From Clostridia bacterium (GTDB lineage Bacteria; Bacillota; Clostridia; Oscillospirales; Acutalibacteraceae): a DNA stretch of 48,190 nucleotides. Numbering within the stretch: position 1 is the first letter of the stretch; each line of letters starts with the position of its first letter. Below the pieces are notes generated by a model. That model had not been told where the DNA came from. It made no database searches and worked only from the letters and a program-made list of their open reading frames with translations. Made by a program: the position numbers and the translations under genes. Of this stretch, positions 24,755-34,340 are shown one piece after another. Location of the stretch: assembly GCA_017443805.1 (NCBI GenBank), contig JAFSXY010000106.1:1-48190 (forward strand), written 5' to 3'.

Positions 24755-26782
24755 TTAACGATCAAACATATTCCGCAGCAGGATCTGTAAATTCATAAGC
24801 ATCCGATAAAACCGGTAGAAAAAGGCCCGCACCTTTCCGAAAAAACCGCTGCCGAACGATTTCCATACGGCATAAAGGACCGTCGTTTCCTCTTCCAGAA
24901 GGATGTTCTCATTTGCGCGGTAGGTCTTGCCGCTGCCGTCCGGCTTCGTATTCCAGCCGTCGAGCACGGTGTTCTCATCCGCTGGTTGCACCGTATATTT
25001 TCCGGAGCCCTCCGTGATTTTCACCTTGTCGCCGACGTGCGCGATCTGGTGATTGAACACAAACCCGCTGCCGCCGTTCGCGTCGTAATACAGCATCGCG
25101 ACAGGCGCCGAAAACGCACCGTTAAGCGTCTTGACTCTTTCTTTGATAAAGGTCAATACGGTCTTGACCGCGGCGTCGAAATCCGACCCGGCGGTCTGTG
25201 CGTCGCCGATCTTCCAGCGTATGCGGTCCATGATCGCGGACGCGCGCAGCTCGCCTGCGAGCGCACGGAGGAAAGCAAGCAATTCGCCGCTTTCCCCGGC
25301 CAGGAAGCTGTTGTTCCAGGCCTGGGCCGCAGCGGTTCTGAACGCGGTATCCTGAAATGCGACCGCGTAGATGGTCAAATACCCCATGTCGGCATTGCCG
25401 ATCGCGTTCGCCCACCAGATCGACGGGTCCCCGCTGTTCACGTCACGCTTGATACCGTGTCCGAGCGCACGGTCGTAATCCCATGCCGGAGAGAAATGGA
25501 ACTTGTCGTTTCCGGCGTCCTTATACAGGAAAAAGCTGCTTAGGCCGGAATCGATATCGTTGACGAACTCACACAGCAGATATTGCGCAATAAAGGTTTG
25601 CATATCGAAATAGTCGCTGTAGTGCTTCCCTTTGCTGTTGTACCCGTCCGCGCTGTAAAGCGCCTCCTCCGCGGCGTTGAACAGCTCGCTGATATACGTC
25701 ACTTCCGCACGGGACGCGTATTCCGGGCTTTTGATCACAACGGGCTGTCCCTTTTGGCTGACAAAGCCGCTGACCTCCGCGTTATAGCGGAAATCGAACT
25801 CCAACAGATAGCCGCCGGAAATGTCCGTCGGATCGTTGGGGATCTCCGCCCATTTTTTACTTCCGAAGTCTCCTGCGGAACCGGTATTCGCCGTTGGCAG
25901 ATCTTCGATATCCACGTCCGGGTTCGCTTCCTCGTTGGCGTCCTCCAGATCCTCGATATCCACACGGGTGGACCCGACCTCCACGCTTTCACAGATTATG
26001 TAATTGCCGAGATATTCGCCGTTTATATACAGATCCGCAAACCGGTATAGGCTTGTGTAATCCATACCCAGATGTTCCGCAATATAAAAAGCCGCGGGGT
26101 TGCGGATCAGCGCCTCGTCGTCCGCCGACGCGAGCAGCGTCCATTTTTTGGCTTTTCCCATACCGAACAGATCGGTTTTCTTTTCAAATTTGATGTTGTA
26201 CGGCTTTTTCTCATGCGCCCAGGTGGAATTGCCGCGGCCCTTGATATGGCTGAGCTTTACGTTGTCGAGCGTGACCTCGCCGTTTTCGACGACCGTGATC
26301 CTCGCCGGTTCCTTATGCGATTTGTCCGCATGTACGTTTGCAAGGGTCCCGGATTCCGTCTCGATATACACCGAGGGCAGACTTGCGGACTGCAAAACGC
26401 TGAGCGCATAGGTTTTGCCGCCGCACTCCAGCGTAAAACTGCTGCCGTTCGCAAGCGCATCGGTCATCTCCCCGTTCTGGATCTCTTTCCCGTCCACGGC
26501 GATCGTTTCGGCGTCCGCGCAAAAGCCGATCTGCAGCGCGCTGCGGTCAGCGTCCGCGGGCAGAAATAAACGGTACGTCTGCGCAGCGTCGTCATACCAC
26601 CAGTGGATCTGCGTGGCGGCGTTTTCCGCAATGACCGTCACATAAAAATCCGTAAGCGTCTGCGTTTGCGCCGCGGCCAAAGCCGGGATAAAAACGGAAA
26701 ACAGCAAAACCGCGGTCAGAAAAACGGAAAGCGTGCGTTTCAAAAGGTTTCTTTTTTTGCCTTCGGCCGGTTTCAAGGTCAT
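24755..26782 (-). CDS. Secreted CotH-kinase-family surface protein with InlB_B-type repeat
   Basis: A 675-residue protein with a GAGGAG site and a signal peptide (residues about 1-38, ending ALAAA). Residues about 40-110 are a small beta domain also found in the paralogue at 39155-41152. The CotH domain follows (about 125-560): VHADKSHKE, IKGRGNSTWAHEKKPYNIKF, FGMGKAKKWTLLAS, GEYLGNYIICESVEV and FSPAWDYDRALG, the last resembling the catalytic WD-x-D motif. CotH proteins are atypical ATP-dependent protein kinases known from spore coats. A Listeria-Bacteroides-type repeat (YYDANGGSG...GWNTKPDGSG...LYAVWK) follows, then the helix FFYRFYRMLMNLQILLRNMF. It lies 115 bp after the isomerase gene on the same strand. 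Extracellular substrate and phosphate donor are unknown. Confidence 0.9.
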   Translation of the reverse strand: MTLKPAEGKKRNLLKRTLSVFLTAVLLFSVFIPALAAAQTQTLTDFYVTVIAENAATQIHWWYDDAAQTYRLFLPADADRSALQIGFCADAETIAVDGKEIQNGEMTDALANGSSFTLECGGKTYALSVLQSASLPSVYIETESGTLANVHADKSHKEPARITVVENGEVTLDNVKLSHIKGRGNSTWAHEKKPYNIKFEKKTDLFGMGKAKKWTLLASADDEALIRNPAAFYIAEHLGMDYTSLYRFADLYINGEYLGNYIICESVEVGSTRVDIEDLEDANEEANPDVDIEDLPTANTGSAGDFGSKKWAEIPNDPTDISGGYLLEFDFRYNAEVSGFVSQKGQPVVIKSPEYASRAEVTYISELFNAAEEALYSADGYNSKGKHYSDYFDMQTFIAQYLLCEFVNDIDSGLSSFFLYKDAGNDKFHFSPAWDYDRALGHGIKRDVNSGDPSIWWANAIGNADMGYLTIYAVAFQDTAFRTAAAQAWNNSFLAGESGELLAFLRALAGELRASAIMDRIRWKIGDAQTAGSDFDAAVKTVLTFIKERVKTLNGAFSAPVAMLYYDANGGSGFVFNHQIAHVGDKVKITEGSGKYTVQPADENTVLDGWNTKPDGSGKTYRANENILLEEETTVLYAVWKSFGSGFFGKVRAFFYRFYRMLMNLQILLRNMFDR

Positions 26783-26896
26783 TTTCGATCTCCTCTTTCA
26801 TAAAAATGGAAAGCTGTCTGCGCATCCCGGTTTTTCTTGCCGGGAGCTTCTGTAATTGAAGTGCAGCGCAAAAAACTGCAAAAAAAACGAATTTTT

Positions 26897-27703
26897 TTAT
26901 CCGATCAGCCGTCGGTAATTCTCCGCCGTCTGCGCATATGAATAGCCCGCGCTCAACTCGTAGAGAAAGCGTCCGGCATAACCGACTTCCTCAAGCGCCG
27001 CAAGGATCGAAGGCCAGTCGTTTTTGCCCTCCAGCGGCAGCCAGTGCTTCTCGTCTTCGAAATCGTAATCGGAAACATGCAGACTTGCGATCCGGTCGCC
27101 GAGGACCCGGATAAAACGGTCGTTCGGCTCCCTTAAGCTGTGGTTGGTATCGAAGACGGCGCGCAGCGCGGGGAGCTGCCGGAAGAAAACAAGCATTTCG
27201 TCCGAGGTCCGGCACAAACAGGTGCGCGGCAGATTTTCAAGACAAAGCGTCACACCGTTTTTCCGCGCCGCCTCACACAGACGCCCGATGGTATCCACCG
27301 CAGCGTCCATCCGATCTGCGCGTTCTGCTTCCCGGTACGGTTCTCCGGAGGGATGGACGATACAAAGCCCGATCCCGGCCTCGCCGCAAGCGGCAAGCAG
27401 CTGCGTCTGTTTTTTTACGGCGTAGTCCCGCACGGCGGGATCAAAGGACGCGGGATCCAGCGTTTCAAACGGCGCGAAGGGCAGATGAAACGACGAGATC
27501 TCGACGCCGCAGTCCCGTGCAAGCGCAGCGATCTCCCGTGCGCGGCGCGGAAAATCCAACACATCATAATATGGGGAAATGTCGCCGGAAGAGAGCTCAA
27601 CCTGACGGATCCCGGCCGCGGCCATCGCGTCGAACGCGTCGGCTCGCATTTCATCCGGGCCGACCGACAGGGCAAGCGGCCAGTTTTTTCGGTTTGTCGC
27701 CAT
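26897..27703 (-). CDS. Sugar phosphate isomerase/epimerase-like TIM-barrel protein
   Basis: A 268-residue protein. The ATG at 27703 has AAAGGTG at good spacing; a TTG 21 nt upstream is the alternative. The xylose-isomerase-like (AP endonuclease family 2) barrel shows metal-site strands in order: SFHLPFAPFETLDP, LCIVHPSGEPY, LCLENLPRT (Glu), AVFDTNHS (Asp and His), SLHVSDYDFE (His and Asp) and FLYELSAGY (Glu). Relatives isomerise or epimerise ketoses, inositols or sugar phosphates with a divalent metal. It lies 17 bp downstream of the secreted GH16 gene, so a role in processing the released sugar is plausible but not shown by sequence. Confidence 0.85.
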   Translation of the reverse strand: MATNRKNWPLALSVGPDEMRADAFDAMAAAGIRQVELSSGDISPYYDVLDFPRRAREIAALARDCGVEISSFHLPFAPFETLDPASFDPAVRDYAVKKQTQLLAACGEAGIGLCIVHPSGEPYREAERADRMDAAVDTIGRLCEAARKNGVTLCLENLPRTCLCRTSDEMLVFFRQLPALRAVFDTNHSLREPNDRFIRVLGDRIASLHVSDYDFEDEKHWLPLEGKNDWPSILAALEEVGYAGRFLYELSAGYSYAQTAENYRRLIG

Positions 27704-27720
27704 TGGATCGTCACCTTTTC

Positions 27721-28584
27721 TCAAACGCCTGTTTTATATTGATAAACGCGCACGTAATCTACTATAAAGTCGGAGGGAGCGCTCTCCTGCGTAAGCTTTG
27801 CGCCTGCCCAGCTGTCTTCCGGAACGGCGTTTTCTCCGCCGACCTCCACCGAAAGGATCAGATATTCCGGTACCTGCGAAGCCCCGCCGAAATCGGAACG
27901 GCCCGTTTCGATGCCGTTGACATAGAAGATGTATTCCTTTTCGTTCCACTCCAGACCGTAGGTGTTGAACGTTTCATAGGGATCGTTGAACAGCAGATAC
28001 GGCTTGCAGACGTTGCCGCTTTGATGCGCTTCGCCGTAGCCGTCGTAGTGGATGTTGGAGGTCACGCGGCGCGAAAGCGTTTCCCCGTAAAAAGGCGATT
28101 CAAAGACGTCGATCTCCGCGCCGTCCGTTCCGCCGTTTCCCACGCTGCCCATGGTATGGCTCAGCATCCAGAAGGCAGACCATAAGCCTTCTCCTTTCGG
28201 CAGGATGCAGCGGCACTCAAAATACCCGTACTGCTGTTCAAACAGATTGCCGGTATCCAGTCCGCAGGTATACCAGCCGGGCTTGCCGTTGCCGTTTAAG
28301 CCGTCGGGATAATATTTTGTTTCGATGTGCAGACAGCCGCCCTCCACACGCGCAAGATCCGTGTGCCAATAGCTGCCGCGGCGGATCTGCGCCTCTTCAC
28401 CGTTGCAGAAGTGCCCCTCCCATTTTGTCAGGTCAAGCGTTTCTCCGTCAAATTCGTCCGCCCACACAAGCGTAAAATCCTCTTCATGCGGCACGCGCGG
28501 GAACCCCTGCGGCGAGATCGTCATCACCACGCTGAGCAGCACGGCCCAAATCGCTTTCAACAGAGTAATCACATTCATTTCCAT
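27721..28584 (-). CDS. Secreted GH16 family beta-glucanase/laminarinase-like hydrolase
   Basis: A 287-residue protein if started at the ATG at 28584 (MEMNVIT); an ATG at 28578 is possible. The frame extends further upstream without a good site. The N-terminal hydrophobic segment (ITLLKAIWAVLLSVVMTISP) is an uncleaved anchor or signal peptide. The GH16 fold follows: LVWADEFDG, the RGSYWHTDLARVEGG region, GYFECRCILPKGEGLWSAFW and catalytic DGAEIDVFES (E-x-D-x-x-E, about residues 154-159). WNEKEYIFYVNG and FIVDYVRVYQ then close the jelly roll. GH16 enzymes with this motif cut beta-1,3 or beta-1,3/1,4-glucans or related galactans. It is first in a probable operon with the isomerase gene. Confidence 0.93.
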   Translation of the reverse strand: MEMNVITLLKAIWAVLLSVVMTISPQGFPRVPHEEDFTLVWADEFDGETLDLTKWEGHFCNGEEAQIRRGSYWHTDLARVEGGCLHIETKYYPDGLNGNGKPGWYTCGLDTGNLFEQQYGYFECRCILPKGEGLWSAFWMLSHTMGSVGNGGTDGAEIDVFESPFYGETLSRRVTSNIHYDGYGEAHQSGNVCKPYLLFNDPYETFNTYGLEWNEKEYIFYVNGIETGRSDFGGASQVPEYLILSVEVGGENAVPEDSWAGAKLTQESAPSDFIVDYVRVYQYKTGV

Positions 28585-28783
28585 CCCCCGCTTCTTTCCT
28601 AATACTTTCAGTTTACCAAAAAAGCACAAAGAAAGCAAGTATAATCGAACGAATAAGGTAACCGTTTGCGGACCGGATCCCGTACAGAAATAAAAAACTT
28701 TTTTTGCGCTCTTTCAAGCGGTTTACCCGCCGGATTTGGGTACTTTTCACAAAAAAAATAATAAATTCTCCTTTATTGCGGAC

Positions 28784-28812
28784 TTGTTTTTTTCTTTAAA
28801 GAAGAGTAAAAT
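28784..28812 (+). promoter_or_regulatory. Predicted promoter of the phosphodiester glycosidase-phosphatase gene
   Basis: TTGTTT (28784-28789) and TAAAAT (28807-28812) are spaced by 17 bp. A perfect palindrome GGTATATTATACC follows at 28820-28832, between the promoter and the AAAGGA site, in a position suited to an operator. Confidence 0.45.
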
Positions 28813-28848
28813 AAAATTTGGTATATTATACCTGAAAGGATGGTTTAT

Positions 28849-31800
28849 TTGAAAAAACAATTCAAAAAAAGCATCGCGCTGCTGCTGACGGCGCTGATGC
28901 TCGTCACAAGCGTACAGATGATCGCCGGCGCGGCGAGCGCGTACAACCCCTCCGGAGATTTTTACAAGATCTCCGAAACGGAGTACAAGATCGCGCCCGG
29001 GATCTCCGAAAACCGCGTCATCGTAAATAAAGCGTCCGGCACGCAGCAGGAAATGGTCTATGCCGTGACCGTGGGCGCCGGTACGTCTACCACAGGCTTC
29101 CTTGCGGGCTACGCCGATTATAACGGCTCCAGATGGAAGATGCAGAGCGTGCGCGATCAGGCCGCAAAGGCCGCGCAGGCAACGGGCAAAAACATTGTCG
29201 TCGCCGTTAACGCCGACATCTTCAACATGTCCACCGGCGAACCCGCCGGCGTGCTCGTGATGGACGGCAACATCTATCAGCGCGGCATCGGCAGATCCTA
29301 CTTCGGCATAACGAAGGACGGACAGATCGTCATCGGCGACAATCTGACTGAAACAATGCTCGCCAACTTGCAGGAAGCCATTTCCGGCTTCTATATGATC
29401 GTGAAAAACGGCCAGCGCGTGGGTCCCGGCCTGAACCCGGATTCCAACGTCGCCCCCAAAACGGCGGTCGGTCTGAAAGCGGACGGCAGCGTTGTGATCG
29501 TGACCGTTGACGGCCGGAACTATCCGATCTCCTGTTCTCTGGGCGACTATGACCTCGCCACCATCATGCTGGATCTCGGCTGCGTGGACGTGTTGAACCT
29601 GGACGGCGGCGGATCTACGACCTACCTTGCCAAATATGAAGGCGAAGGCGCGCTGAATCTGAAGAATAACCCCTCTGACGCCGTGGAGCGCAAGGTTTCT
29701 TCCTGTTTGTTCGTATACTCCAGTGCTACGCCTTCCGGCGTGTTTGATCACGCATCCCTTTCCCCGAACAACGAGGTATATACCCCCGGTTCCGAAGTCC
29801 AGTTCAGTGCTATCGGCGTGGATTCCGCGGGCGAACCGGCGGATCTTCCCGCTGACGGCAGCTTTGCACTAACGGACGAAGCTTTCGGTTCCATTACGGC
29901 GGAAGGCCTGTTTGTTTCCAACGGCACAACCGGCACCGTAACGGTCAACTACATGTCCGGCGGCGCCGTAGCCGGTTCCACATCCATTGAGGTTCAGAAA
30001 CCGGACGAGATCTACTTCTCCGACGAAGAAGTCAGCCTCGGTTATGAGGAAACGAAAACAAGCAAAGAACTCAGCCTGGTCGTTCGCTATCAGGACAGAG
30101 ATATGATCATCAAACCGGGCGACATCGTCTGGACCACGAATTTTGACACGCCGATGCAGGGCGATAAATTCGAATTCAACGGAAGAAACGTGATTTATGA
30201 TTCCGGCGATTTCCACTATTATCATTCCGAACAGCAGGGCACCGCAGGCTCAACAAGCGGCAAGCTTGTCGTTGTTGTTGACGAAGCACTGACGAATGAG
30301 GAAAAAACTGCGTTTTTCCCGACCATCCTCGGCACCTTCGACGGTAATTCATTCACTTCCGCCGCGGGTAACACCGTTAACGGAACGATCACCGCAACGT
30401 CCGCGTTCAACGCCGGGCTGTCCGCGTCCATCCACGCCGTGATCGGCCGTCTGCCGGTCGTTATCGGCGACTTTGAGGGTGAGTATTCCATCGGCCGCTG
30501 GGCATTCAACGCCAACGGCGGTATGCTGCTGTGGGAATCCGAGCCGGGCGATTACGATCTTGTGACCGGCCACTATTATGACGGCAGTACCAACACCAGC
30601 CGCGGCGGCGTTGAATCCGCCGAGACCGTGGACGTGGACTCCGGCGAGCCCGTCCGCTTCGGCAACCAGTCCTTAAAGATCAACTATGACTTTACCCATA
30701 TCAACGGCATTGAGGGCGCCTGCGTCGGCTTTGCCCAGCAAAGCCAGGAGATCCCGGGCAACCCGACCGGCATCGGCCTGTGGCTTTACAACCCCGAGGG
30801 CGGCCGCAACTTCTGGCTGCGCATCCGTCTGCTCGACGGTATGAACAACATTTTAACGCTTGACTTTACAAAGCAGAGAGAAGGCATCAACTGGTTCGGC
30901 TGGAAGTACGTGGAATGCGACCTGACGAAACATCAGGGCCCGTTCAAGCTGCTGGGCGGCGAAACGATCCGTCTGATGCACACTTTCGGCGCGTACGACG
31001 GCATGGGCAACTACCTTGCCGGCACCGTATCCACCGCCGGACCTGACGCGAACTCCGTATTCCTCGGGCAGGAAACGTGTAAGGGAAGCGTATACGTAGA
31101 CAACCTGCAGTTTGTTTACGGCGCGAACAACGACGACGTAGACAATCCCGTGATCGATTCCATGAGCATCAACAACGGGGATCTTGAAAGCGGGAAAACA
31201 GTCGTCAACACCAGCGAAGTCAATCTCAACGCCTACGTCAGCGACGTGCAGAACAAATATACCACGGGCGTGGATTACAACGTGGTCCGTATCTACGTAG
31301 ACGGCGTCAACCACACCTACGACAACAACGGCGATAACGTCTGCGTCATCACCGAGGGCGACGGCAGAATCGACCTGTACGGCCTGCAGCTCGCCGACGG
31401 CGACCACAGCATGACCGTGCTCGTCCGTGACAAATTCGGCAACGAGACCAGCGAAACCAGATTCTTCACGGTGGACACCCAGGGCGAGTCCGATGTTACC
31501 GGCGTCAATCTGACACCGGCGGACGATCCGCTGCTCGGGCAGAACTTTGCGCTTGAATTAAAGTCAAACGACCTGCAGGCGATCCAGAGCGCAACGGCAA
31601 AAGTGAAGATCAACGAAGCGTTCAGTAATTTTAACGTCGTCTTCTGCGACGGTTTTACGGGTACCAGCAGCTATAACGAAACAACCAAAGAGATCACGCT
31701 GGAAGCGACCGCGACAGGCGAAGAAAAAACCGACAGCGCCATCGCGCGGATCCTTTTCCCGATCAGCACGGCTACACCGAAAGGCACGCAGTTTACATAC

Positions 31801-34242
31801 AGCGTGACAAACGGTCAATTCGTAAAAACGGATGAAAGCGAGGGCTCCTTTGCCTGCGCGCCGAAATACCTTGACGTCGTTGCCGCTTACACAGTTTCCG
31901 CCTCCGCAGCCGTCGTCGGTCACGAAGTCATCATCAACGTTAAAGACCGGAACGACGACGCGGTTGCCGGCGCATCTGTTTACGCAGATGGAGATACACT
32001 GATCGGCGTAACGGATGAAACCGGCACGCTTGTCACGGATGCGCTTACCGCAAACGTCGCCAATATCGACCTTTACGCGGAAAAAGACGGCGCGATATCG
32101 TTCGTATATTCCCTCCAAAGCGTCGCCGCGGCCGGAAATGCCGACGGCACGCCGTTCAGCCTGATGCTCAACGCCGCGGAAGACAGCGAGACAGGCAAGA
32201 ACATCACTTGGCTTTCAAATCCCGCTGTAAACACGGTGAACGCCGTTGTTCAATACGCCGAAAAGGCGGATTATGACGCAAACGGCGAAGACGCTTTTAT
32301 TACCGTTAACGGCGAAGCGAAGCTTGTGGACTTCCTGGGTTCCGCCGACGTCAACAGCAACTACGGCGCCATCCTCAACAAGGTCGTCCTTACCGGTCTT
32401 ACCAAAAACACGGAATACGTCTACCGCGCCGGCGACGGCACGGTCTTCAGCCCGGTCTACAACTTTAAGACCGCCCGCAAGGGTTTCGGCGTAAACTTCT
32501 TTATCATCGGCGATACGCAGACTTCGGACGGCGAGATCGAAAACATCCGCGCCATCCAGCAGAACCTTGCCGAGGACGGCACGGACTACGACTTCGGCAC
32601 GCAGCTGGGCGACTTTGTGGAAAAAGGCAACATGTATGCGGACTGGGAAGACATTCTTTCCGCGTATGACGTGGATTTCCTGAAATCCACAGACCAGATC
32701 CACGTCATCGGCAACCACGAGGCTTTCGGTTACGCGCTCGGCACAGACGTGGACGACATCTTCGCCCCCGCGCTTTACAATATGCCCAACGGCAAGTGCT
32801 TCTCGGCGGAATACGGCAACGTTTACGTGGCTGTGATCAGTTATACAAACAGCGAAACGGTCCTGCAGAACTGCATCGACTGGCTGAGAGCAGACGCCGC
32901 GAATACGAACTGCAGATGGAAGATTCTGCTGACGCACCAGCCCGCCTACGGCACGAACGCCGCGTCCATGGATACGGAGCATTTCACAAGACTTCTGCCT
33001 CCCGTACTGGAGGAGCTCGGCTTCGACTTTATGTTCTCCGGCCATGACCACGCATACGCAAGGACCGAACCCCTGACCGGCGGCGAAATCGACCGCGAAA
33101 ACGGCGTGGTATACTTCGTGTGCGGCTCCACGGGCGAAAAATCCTACACGGCCACGGATATGCCGTCACACCACAATGCCGTCTGCTCGCAGGATTATGA
33201 AAACGGCATCTATTTGACGGTAGAGACCACCGATACGGAATTCACCGTTACAACCAGAGAAGGCAACGGCGACATTCTGGATACCTACACGAAGACCGTT
33301 GAAAGCGTCTGCGGCGATGAACACACCTTCGTCTACGGCACAGACGGATATCTGACCTGCTCTGTATGCGGCTACTGTGAGTCTCTCGGCACGTACACCG
33401 GTTTTGCAACGGACGAGGCCACCGGCAAAACCCGCTACTTCATCGGCGGCAACGGACAGACCGGCTGGCTCAACCTGGAAAAGGAATGCTACTACTTTGA
33501 TGAAAACGGATGCAGCATTTCCGCAGGCAAGCATACCATCGACGGCATCACCTATAAGTTTGACGCAGACGGCAAACAGGTCGGCGGTGCGTTTGTAAAA
33601 ACGGAAGAGGGCTACACCCGCTGCTACCGCGGCGGCAATTACCTGACCGGCTGGAACGAGATCGACGGCAAGACCTACTTCTTCTCCACCAGCGCCTCGC
33701 ATCCCGGCAAGATGCTGACGGGCAAGACCACGATCAAGATCTTTACAGGTCAGAAAATCACCTATAACTTCGCTTCCGACGGACATTTAACAGATTACGT
33801 CTGGGTCACCGACGAATCCGGCACACGGTATTACTGGGCGCAGACCCCCGTGACCGGCTGGCAGGAGATCGGCGGAAAGACTTATTACTTCGATCCGGCG
33901 ACCGCGCTGATGCAGACCGGCGACGTTGAAATCGACGGCACGGCCTTCGGTTTCGGCAACGACGGCGTACTGATGCACGAAGGCGCGCACAATTACGAGT
34001 TCTTCCAGCATACGGCCGTGTCCTGCACGGAAGATGAGGCCGACGTTTACAAATGCACCATCTGCGGCAATACCGACAGTCATGTGCTGACGGCGTCCCC
34101 CGGACATGTGGATGAAGACGGCGACGACCTCTGCGACGTCTGCGGCAAGTATTATAAAGCAAGGATCTCCTTCCTTGAGCCGATCCTTCGCTTCTTTGCC
34201 CGCATCCGCAGCTGGATCCGCAACCTGTTCCGCCGCGGATAA
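28849..34242 (+). CDS. Giant secreted wall protein: NAGPA-type phosphodiester glycosidase plus purple-acid-type phosphatase
   Basis: About 1797 residues. A TTG at 28849 is 6 nt after AAAGGATGG; the ATG at 28840 lies inside that site, so TTG is preferred. Domain order: signal peptide (ending AGAASA); NAGPA domain about 35-295 (VVAVNADIFNMSTGEPAGV, VLNLDGGGSTTYL); Ig-like region; a beta-sandwich carbohydrate-binding-like domain about 540-765; Ig/cohesin-like segments about 770-1080; a PAP-type N-terminal FN3 domain; then a metallophosphatase about 1220-1480 with FIIGDTQ, LGDFVEKG, GNHEAFG, LLTHQPAYG and SGHDHAYAR. After that come choline-binding-like wall repeats (TGWNEIDGKTYFF, TGWQEIGGKTYYFD), a CDVCGK segment and the basic tail LRFFARIRSWIRNLFRRG. 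NAGPA enzymes cleave GlcNAc-1-phosphodiesters, exposing a phosphomonoester that the phosphatase could remove. Coupling is inferred; the phosphoglycan substrate is unknown. Confidence 0.88.
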   Translation: MKKQFKKSIALLLTALMLVTSVQMIAGAASAYNPSGDFYKISETEYKIAPGISENRVIVNKASGTQQEMVYAVTVGAGTSTTGFLAGYADYNGSRWKMQSVRDQAAKAAQATGKNIVVAVNADIFNMSTGEPAGVLVMDGNIYQRGIGRSYFGITKDGQIVIGDNLTETMLANLQEAISGFYMIVKNGQRVGPGLNPDSNVAPKTAVGLKADGSVVIVTVDGRNYPISCSLGDYDLATIMLDLGCVDVLNLDGGGSTTYLAKYEGEGALNLKNNPSDAVERKVSSCLFVYSSATPSGVFDHASLSPNNEVYTPGSEVQFSAIGVDSAGEPADLPADGSFALTDEAFGSITAEGLFVSNGTTGTVTVNYMSGGAVAGSTSIEVQKPDEIYFSDEEVSLGYEETKTSKELSLVVRYQDRDMIIKPGDIVWTTNFDTPMQGDKFEFNGRNVIYDSGDFHYYHSEQQGTAGSTSGKLVVVVDEALTNEEKTAFFPTILGTFDGNSFTSAAGNTVNGTITATSAFNAGLSASIHAVIGRLPVVIGDFEGEYSIGRWAFNANGGMLLWESEPGDYDLVTGHYYDGSTNTSRGGVESAETVDVDSGEPVRFGNQSLKINYDFTHINGIEGACVGFAQQSQEIPGNPTGIGLWLYNPEGGRNFWLRIRLLDGMNNILTLDFTKQREGINWFGWKYVECDLTKHQGPFKLLGGETIRLMHTFGAYDGMGNYLAGTVSTAGPDANSVFLGQETCKGSVYVDNLQFVYGANNDDVDNPVIDSMSINNGDLESGKTVVNTSEVNLNAYVSDVQNKYTTGVDYNVVRIYVDGVNHTYDNNGDNVCVITEGDGRIDLYGLQLADGDHSMTVLVRDKFGNETSETRFFTVDTQGESDVTGVNLTPADDPLLGQNFALELKSNDLQAIQSATAKVKINEAFSNFNVVFCDGFTGTSSYNETTKEITLEATATGEEKTDSAIARILFPISTATPKGTQFTYSVTNGQFVKTDESEGSFACAPKYLDVVAAYTVSASAAVVGHEVIINVKDRNDDAVAGASVYADGDTLIGVTDETGTLVTDALTANVANIDLYAEKDGAISFVYSLQSVAAAGNADGTPFSLMLNAAEDSETGKNITWLSNPAVNTVNAVVQYAEKADYDANGEDAFITVNGEAKLVDFLGSADVNSNYGAILNKVVLTGLTKNTEYVYRAGDGTVFSPVYNFKTARKGFGVNFFIIGDTQTSDGEIENIRAIQQNLAEDGTDYDFGTQLGDFVEKGNMYADWEDILSAYDVDFLKSTDQIHVIGNHEAFGYALGTDVDDIFAPALYNMPNGKCFSAEYGNVYVAVISYTNSETVLQNCIDWLRADAANTNCRWKILLTHQPAYGTNAASMDTEHFTRLLPPVLEELGFDFMFSGHDHAYARTEPLTGGEIDRENGVVYFVCGSTGEKSYTATDMPSHHNAVCSQDYENGIYLTVETTDTEFTVTTREGNGDILDTYTKTVESVCGDEHTFVYGTDGYLTCSVCGYCESLGTYTGFATDEATGKTRYFIGGNGQTGWLNLEKECYYFDENGCSISAGKHTIDGITYKFDADGKQVGGAFVKTEEGYTRCYRGGNYLTGWNEIDGKTYFFSTSASHPGKMLTGKTTIKIFTGQKITYNFASDGHLTDYVWVTDESGTRYYWAQTPVTGWQEIGGKTYYFDPATALMQTGDVEIDGTAFGFGNDGVLMHEGAHNYEFFQHTAVSCTEDEADVYKCTICGNTDSHVLTASPGHVDEDGDDLCDVCGKYYKARISFLEPILRFFARIRSWIRNLFRRG

Positions 34243-34281
34243 CGGCGTTCAAGCCAAAAACGACGGCGCACAAAAATTTAT

Positions 34282-34317
34282 CAAAACCCGGCAGCCGATC
34301 CCGGCTGTCGGGTTTTG
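34282..34317. terminator. Bidirectional terminator
   Basis: CAAAACCCGGCAGCCG pairs with CGGCTGTCGGGTTTTG (one mismatch) around a 4-nt loop. It separates the converging glycosidase-phosphatase and VWA genes. Confidence 0.85.
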
Positions 34318-34340
34318 AATTTGATCGGTGCCGTTTTTTC

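Noticed and set aside
28747..29751. 334-codon minus-strand open frame
   Set aside because: It is the complement of the signal peptide and NAGPA domain of the large plus-strand gene, with no recognisable motif of its own.
34015..34170. Acidic Asp/Gly segment near the end of the glycosidase-phosphatase as a dockerin
   Set aside because: It has a single DEDGDDLCDVCG-type segment with CxxC pairs and no duplicated calcium loop with following helix. It fits the Cys-rich wall repeats better.
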